NCBI RefSeq assembly: GCF_010669145.1
Contig: NZ_CP048632.1
Location: 124,001-188,000 of the forward strand
DNA: 64,000 nucleotides
Direction: 5' to 3'
DNA from: Rhizobium oryzihabitans
GTDB taxonomy: Bacteria; Pseudomonadota; Alphaproteobacteria; Rhizobiales; Rhizobiaceae
Shown here: piece after piece, positions 57,257 through 64,000 of the stretch
Layout: the number at the start of each line of letters is the position of its first letter
Position numbering within the stretch: the stretch's first letter is position 1
Program-made: the position numbers and the translations under genes
The notes under the pieces: model-generated
The model's database searches: none
Told to the model about the DNA's origin: nothing
The model's input: only the letters and a program-made list of their open reading frames with translations

Positions 57257-57423
57257 GTGGCCAGCCTCACGCTTCATCCTGCTGTCATGTCGATCGATTA
57301 GTTCTGCTGCATAGCTAAATTCGCTCCTTACGGGCGATATTTTTTTTGCATAGGCATGAAGAAAATCTCCATTGTTTTTAATTTTTAGAGTTTTTCACGC
57401 ATTCATTCTTGGTGGAGAAATTT

Positions 57424-58623
57424 GTGGGACGGCAACTCACGATCAACGGCTTGGGAAAACGCTTCGGCAATGTCGAGATATTGCGCGACGTGAGCCTTGA
57501 GGTTGAGTCAGGGGAGTTTGTGACCCTGCTTGGGCCGTCCGGATGCGGCAAATCCACACTTCTGCGTCTCATCGCCGGACTGGATACGCCGGATACAGGT
57601 GAAATTCGCATCGGTTCGGTACCGCTGAACGGGCTTGCGCCGAAAATGCGTGATGTCGCCATGGTCTTCCAGTCCTATGCGCTTTATCCGCATATGAGCG
57701 TGCGGCAGAATATCGCCATTCCGCTGATGATGAACCGGCTTTCCTTTTTGCAACGTCTGCCGTTGATCGGCCGTCATATCGGCGGGGCGAGGGCGATCTG
57801 GAGCGGTATCGATAAGGATGTTCAGGCCGTCGCCACGCAGCTGGAACTGGACGCTTTTCTGGAGCGCCGGCCATCACAACTTTCCGGCGGCCAGCGTCAA
57901 AGGGTGGCGGTTGGGCGGGCCATGGTACGCCAGCCCGCCGTTTTTCTGATGGATGAGCCGCTCTCCAATCTGGATGCCCGGTTGCGGCTGCAGCTGCGGG
58001 ACGAGATTTCCGAGCTGCACCGCCGCACCGGTATTACATTCATTTTCGTGACCCATGATCAGACGGAAGCAATGGCGCTCTCCGATCGTATTGCGGTCAT
58101 GGACGAGGGGAGAATCGTTCAGTTCGGTTCCCCGGACGATATTTACCGGCGTCCGGCGCGCCTGTCGGTTGCCCGTTTTATTGGTGCGACACCGATCAAC
58201 ATCCTGCCGGTCGATGTGGAGGAGAGGGGCGATCTCGTTGCCGCTGGCGTACAGTTGGGTTTGCGCGCGCCGTCCGTCGGTAACGGAAGCTACCGTCTCG
58301 GTGTGCGCCCGGAATCGATCGAGCTTGTGTCGGCTGAGGGTGGCGGGGCGCATTTTGCACTTCCCGTCGTCAGGACGGAGCGTCTCGGCGCGGAAGTGAT
58401 CCTGCGACTGGATGGAGCGCGGCTCGGTTCAGGTCCGGTGCGGGTGCAGCTTCGTACCGAAACTTTCAACACACAGCCAAAATACAGCAGGTCCGGTGAC
58501 ATCGCATGGCTGCGCATCACGTGTGCGGATGCGCTGCTGTTCGACAGCCTGGGAGTGCGGATCGACGCCGGGATCGTGGATGCGGGCGTTGCGGCGGGAG
58601 GCTCACATGCTGCTTTCCGTTAG
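57424..58623 (+). CDS. Sugar-type ABC importer ATPase (MalK/UgpC-like)
   Basis: ATPase of 399 residues. Walker A is GPSGCGKST at 37-45, the signature LSGGQRQR at 153-160, and FLMDEPLSNLDARLR the Walker B. A C-terminal MalK-type regulatory domain follows. About 25 extra residues (near 104-130, including RLPLIGRHIGG) lie between the Q loop and the signature, longer than usual for MalK. The GTG at 57424 has GGAG six bases upstream; a TTG at 57409 is less likely. It is the first gene of the importer operon and overlaps the permease by 17 bases. Confidence 0.93.
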   Translation: MGRQLTINGLGKRFGNVEILRDVSLEVESGEFVTLLGPSGCGKSTLLRLIAGLDTPDTGEIRIGSVPLNGLAPKMRDVAMVFQSYALYPHMSVRQNIAIPLMMNRLSFLQRLPLIGRHIGGARAIWSGIDKDVQAVATQLELDAFLERRPSQLSGGQRQRVAVGRAMVRQPAVFLMDEPLSNLDARLRLQLRDEISELHRRTGITFIFVTHDQTEAMALSDRIAVMDEGRIVQFGSPDDIYRRPARLSVARFIGATPINILPVDVEERGDLVAAGVQLGLRAPSVGNGSYRLGVRPESIELVSAEGGGAHFALPVVRTERLGAEVILRLDGARLGSGPVRVQLRTETFNTQPKYSRSGDIAWLRITCADALLFDSLGVRIDAGIVDAGVAAGGSHAAFR

Positions 58624-59509
58624 GGTCTCCGCCAGCGGACCGGGGTTTGCGGCCCTTGCCTATCTATTCGCGGGTCCGGCCTTCTTTCTTCTGACGGCGA
58701 CGACGATTCTGCCGGTGCTGACGGTCTTTGCCCTGAGCTTCACCGACTATGAACTGGGAAGCGTTGCGGTGCGTTTCATCGGTCTCAGCCACTATGCGCA
58801 GCTGTTGCAGGATCCCTATTTCTGGCGGGCGCTCAACAACAGCGCCATCTACACCGCGATCGTCGTGCCCGGCTCGGTAGTGCTGGCACTCGTCCTCGCT
58901 TTGCTGGTTCATGGACGGACGACGACGCGCCGCTTTTACGAAATCATCTATTTTCTGCCCGTGACCGGTACGCTCACGGCAATGTCCATCGTGTGGAGTT
59001 TCCTTCTGAACGGACGCATCGGCCCGCTTGCGCAACTGATGGCATCGGTCGGGTTGACGCCGATCGATTTCTTCGCGAATGCCGACTATGCTCTCTTCGG
59101 TCTGGCGATCATTGGTATCTGGCATCTCGTCGGCTTCAATCTGGTTCTCTTTCTCGCCGGTCTGGCGACCGTATCCAAGGAGTTACAGGAAGCCTCCCGG
59201 CTCGACGGCGTCGATGGCTTTTTCGACCGGCTGCGTTATGTCGTCTGGCCGCTGCTTTCACCGACCACCATTGTCGTTGTGATGCTCAGTTCGATCCAGG
59301 CCTTCCAGGTGTTCGATACGGTTGCAGTGCTGACGCGCGGGGGACCGAACGGCGCGACCGACATGCTGCTCTATAAAGTCTACAGCGAGACCTTCGAGGC
59401 CCTGAAGATCGGTTATGGCAGCGCCCTGACGGTGGTTTTCCTCGCCCTGCTTGCCGCATTTTCCATTGTGCAGGCTTTCCTGCTGGATAAGAGAGCGCAC
59501 TACCGATGA
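58607..59509 (+). CDS. ABC importer permease 1 (MalF/UgpA-like)
   Basis: Inner-membrane permease of 300 residues with six hydrophobic helices. The EAA-loop ELQEASRLDGVDGFFDRLRYVVWPLL (about 190-215) is the ATPase docking motif of sugar permeases. It overlaps the ATPase gene by 17 bases and the second permease by 4, so the three are translationally coupled. Substrate unknown, carbohydrate or polyol by family. Confidence 0.92.
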   Translation: MLLSVRVSASGPGFAALAYLFAGPAFFLLTATTILPVLTVFALSFTDYELGSVAVRFIGLSHYAQLLQDPYFWRALNNSAIYTAIVVPGSVVLALVLALLVHGRTTTRRFYEIIYFLPVTGTLTAMSIVWSFLLNGRIGPLAQLMASVGLTPIDFFANADYALFGLAIIGIWHLVGFNLVLFLAGLATVSKELQEASRLDGVDGFFDRLRYVVWPLLSPTTIVVVMLSSIQAFQVFDTVAVLTRGGPNGATDMLLYKVYSETFEALKIGYGSALTVVFLALLAAFSIVQAFLLDKRAHYR

Positions 59510-60342
59510 AGCCCGTGTCACGCTCCCTGTTCAATTCCGTGACAGCGCACATCGTCCTGCTGAGTGGCGCCTTCGTCATCGCCTATCCCTTCCTGTGGAT
59601 GGTGCAGGCGTCGTTGCGGTCAAGCGGCGAAATTTTTGGGGCGGTGGCTGATCCGATCACGCCCATTCAGGCGCTGTCCGACAATTACGGTCGCGCGCTG
59701 TTCGAGACGCCGTTGCTGCGCTTCATAGCCAATGGCATCATCGTCTGTGGCGGCATCCTGTTCTTTCAAATATTGACCACCGTTACCTGTGCCTTCGCGC
59801 TTGCGAAATATGAGTTTCGGGGGGCGCGGTTCATGTTCGCCCTGGTGCTTGTGACGCTGGCCGTGCCCGCTCAGGTGCCCGCCTTGCCGATCTTCCTGAC
59901 GCTTGCCGAATTCGGGCTGCTGGACAGTTACTTTGCCATGATGCTGCCCTATCTCACCTCGGCTTTCGCAATCCTCCTGTTTCGCCAGTTCATCAAATCC
60001 TTTCCCGACGATATTCTCGCAGCAGCGCGACTTGACGGCATGACGGAAATCGAAATTGTCGCCCGCGTCGTCCTGCCAGCCATGCTGCCCGCCATTGCGG
60101 CCTTCGCGGTATTTTCCGTCAGCTTTCACTGGAACGATCTTTATTGGCCGATGATCGTCATCAGGTCGGCCGAGCTGGCTCCGCCGACGCTCGGCATATT
60201 GTTTTTCAAAGGTCAGGAGGGTGGCGACAATTTCGGCGCGCTCATGGCCAGCGCCACGCTTGTTGCCGCCCCGCTCATACTGCTGTTTCTGGCATCGCAA
60301 CGACGCTTCGTCCAGGGCGTAACCATGAGCGGAGTGAAATGA
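59506..60342 (+). CDS. ABC importer permease 2 (MalG/UgpE-like)
   Basis: Second permease, 278 residues, six helices. The EAA motif is DILAAARLDGMTEIEIVARVVLPAMLP near 168-192. VTCAFALAKYEFRGARFMF is typical of the MalG group. Its start overlaps the previous stop as ATGA. With permease 1, the ATPase and the binding protein it makes a complete importer. Confidence 0.92.
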   Translation: MKPVSRSLFNSVTAHIVLLSGAFVIAYPFLWMVQASLRSSGEIFGAVADPITPIQALSDNYGRALFETPLLRFIANGIIVCGGILFFQILTTVTCAFALAKYEFRGARFMFALVLVTLAVPAQVPALPIFLTLAEFGLLDSYFAMMLPYLTSAFAILLFRQFIKSFPDDILAAARLDGMTEIEIVARVVLPAMLPAIAAFAVFSVSFHWNDLYWPMIVIRSAELAPPTLGILFFKGQEGGDNFGALMASATLVAAPLILLFLASQRRFVQGVTMSGVK

Positions 60343-60414
60343 GAAACAGGCCTGCCGGGCGGCAACCCGACAGGCCTGATGCAGTCAACCGGTATCTCAA
60401 AGGATCAAAATACC

Positions 60415-62904
<2,490 letters not shown>

Positions 62905-62934
62905 TCAGCATGAAGCTATAAGGATGCCTAATGA

Positions 62935-63827
62935 ATGCCGCAGGAGAACTTCAACGATCTGGCCGCCTTCGTCACGGTGGCGCGCGAGCAGAGCTTTACC
63001 CGGGCGGCCGTCAAGCTGGGTGTCTCGCAGTCCGCGTTGAGCCAGACGGTGCGCGGCCTTGAAGAGCGGCTGGGCCTGAGGTTGTTGACGAGAACGACGA
63101 GGCGCGTTTCACCCACGGCCGCCGGTGAGCGTCTGCTTCAGACAGCAGGTCCAAGGTTCGACGAGATTCAGTCCGAGCTTTCGGCACTGAGCGACATGCG
63201 GGATAAGCCCGCGGGCACAGTGCGCATCACGGCGGGGGAACATGCCGCCATTTCCGTCCTTGCGCCAGCGCTGGACAAAATCCTTCCGAATTACCCTGAT
63301 ATCAATGTCGAGATTACCGTCGATTACGGGCTGACGGATATCGTTGCGGAGCGTTACGACGCCGGCGTGCGGCTCGGCGAGCAACTTGCGAAGGACATGA
63401 TCGCGGTCAAGATCGCCCCGAAATGCGCATGGCCGTGGTGGGTGCGCCATCCTATTTCCGGCAGAACCCCTGGCCAGAGGTGCCCGAGGATCTGACGGCG
63501 CATAATTGCATCCAGATACGCATGCCGACCTACGGCAACATCCTTTTCTGGGAGTTCGAAAAGGATGGCCATGAACTCAAGGTGAGAGTGGAAGGGCAAC
63601 TCGTCTTCAACAACATCGCCATGCGCCTCGATGCCGCGAAACGGGGTCTTGGCCTTGCCTATATGCCTGAGGACATCGTTGCGGAGGATATCGCGAAGGG
63701 AACGCTGATCCGGGTTCTCGAAGATTGGTGCGCGCCTTTTTCCGGCTACCATCTTTATTATCCAAATCGGCGTCACGCGTCTCCGGCTTTCGCACTCGTG
63801 GTGGACGCGCTGCGATATCGCGGATAA
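62935..63827 (+). pseudogene. LysR family transcriptional regulator, frameshifted in this sequence
   Basis: LysR regulator with an N-terminal helix-turn-helix at about 6-65 (FTRAAVKLGVSQSALSQTVRGLEERLG) and a C-terminal substrate-binding domain. The frame breaks at DMIAVKIAP near 63417-63421: EMRMAVVGAPSYFRQNPWPEVPEDL continues in the next frame because one G is missing (GG read as G). Adding one base gives 298 codons (297 residues), the standard LysR length. It is divergent from the aldo/keto reductase gene, its probable target. Probable sequence error. Confidence 0.87.
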
Positions 63828-63947
63828 CGCCCTAATGAACTAAAAGTGATTGATAAGCGGAGCTAATGGCTTCAATCGTAAATGGGTATCTAATCACCGG
63901 AATGCCGGTCGCGTAGCCTTCTTTCAACGTCATGTTGTGAGAGAGCC

Positions 63948-64000
63948 ATGCCAAGAATTTTTACCAAAACCATTTCAGTCTTCATATTTTCCGCCATTGC
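63948..64000 (+). CDS. Start of a secreted-protein gene, cut by the window edge
   Basis: ATG at 63948 with GAGAGAG just upstream begins MPRIFTKTISVFIFSAI, a typical signal peptide (basic start, then hydrophobic). The gene runs out of the window after 17 codons, so its product is unknown. Confidence 0.5.
   Translation, partial: MPRIFTKTISVFIFSAI

Overview
The window reads as ordinary chromosome of an alphaproteobacterium of the Agrobacterium/Rhizobium group. The basis is high GC with rhizobial codon use, rhizobial intergenic mosaic (RIME-type) palindromes between genes, DUF1127 small proteins, a split purS/purQ/purL route to FGAM synthase, an Irr-type iron control element in front of a suf operon, and many proteins recognisable as rhizobial. 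The species call is inference from sequence character; gene order resembles Agrobacterium from memory only. I see no tRNA, rRNA, insertion sequence, prophage, integrase or CRISPR array.

Layout. 0.4-3 kb: a DUF1772 membrane protein and a divergent TetR regulator share a double operator, followed by isocitrate dehydrogenase (icd). 3-10 kb: a periplasmic protein, overlapping trmJ-murI, two small-protein genes, a GNAT acetyltransferase, LysE and EamA transporters, and a HerA-type ATPase. 10-19.4 kb: terC, rpsD with a long leader, glutaminase, ttcA, two tandem inositol-monophosphatase-family genes, a Bcr/CflA-type efflux protein, a CGFS glutaredoxin and a membrane-inserted alpha/beta hydrolase. 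19.4-30.7 kb: de novo purine genes on the minus strand (purB, purC, purS, purQ, purL) mixed with bolA, a PagL-like deacylase, a MocR/DUF1127 divergent pair, a lipoprotein and rpe. 30.7-32.7 kb: an orphan substrate-binding protein and an AT-rich gap with two candidate small RNAs. 32.7-41.2 kb: nudix, RhlE-like helicase, M23 peptidase, DUF455, bcp and a giant DUF3971/AsmA-like protein. 41.3-52.6 kb: tyrS, anmK, a hydrolase and the iron-sulfur cluster operon (cysteine desulfurase, sufB, sufC, sufD, sufS, sufT, sufA) behind a promoter with an iron control element. 52.6-64 kb: a MacA/MacB-like exporter, an RpiR regulator with a complete sugar-type ABC importer, and an aldo/keto reductase divergent from a LysR regulator.

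Most striking observation. Six conserved genes (purL, rhlE-like, M23 peptidase, DUF455, DUF3971, lysR) are each broken by one missing base. For five the break falls in or beside a short G or C run. For DUF455, the least certain, it is a run of four T. In every case adding one base restores a protein of normal family length. This pattern points to base-calling or assembly indels rather than gene decay, and annotators should treat these genes as probably intact in the organism.

I did not find a clear new multi-gene defence, mobile or biosynthetic system. The best candidates for undescribed biology are the two putative small RNAs at 32.1-32.5 kb, the 31-codon gene at 5489 with a near-perfect Shine-Dalgarno sequence, the MocR/DUF1127 pair with 21-bp-spaced repeats, and the orphan HerA-type ATPase.
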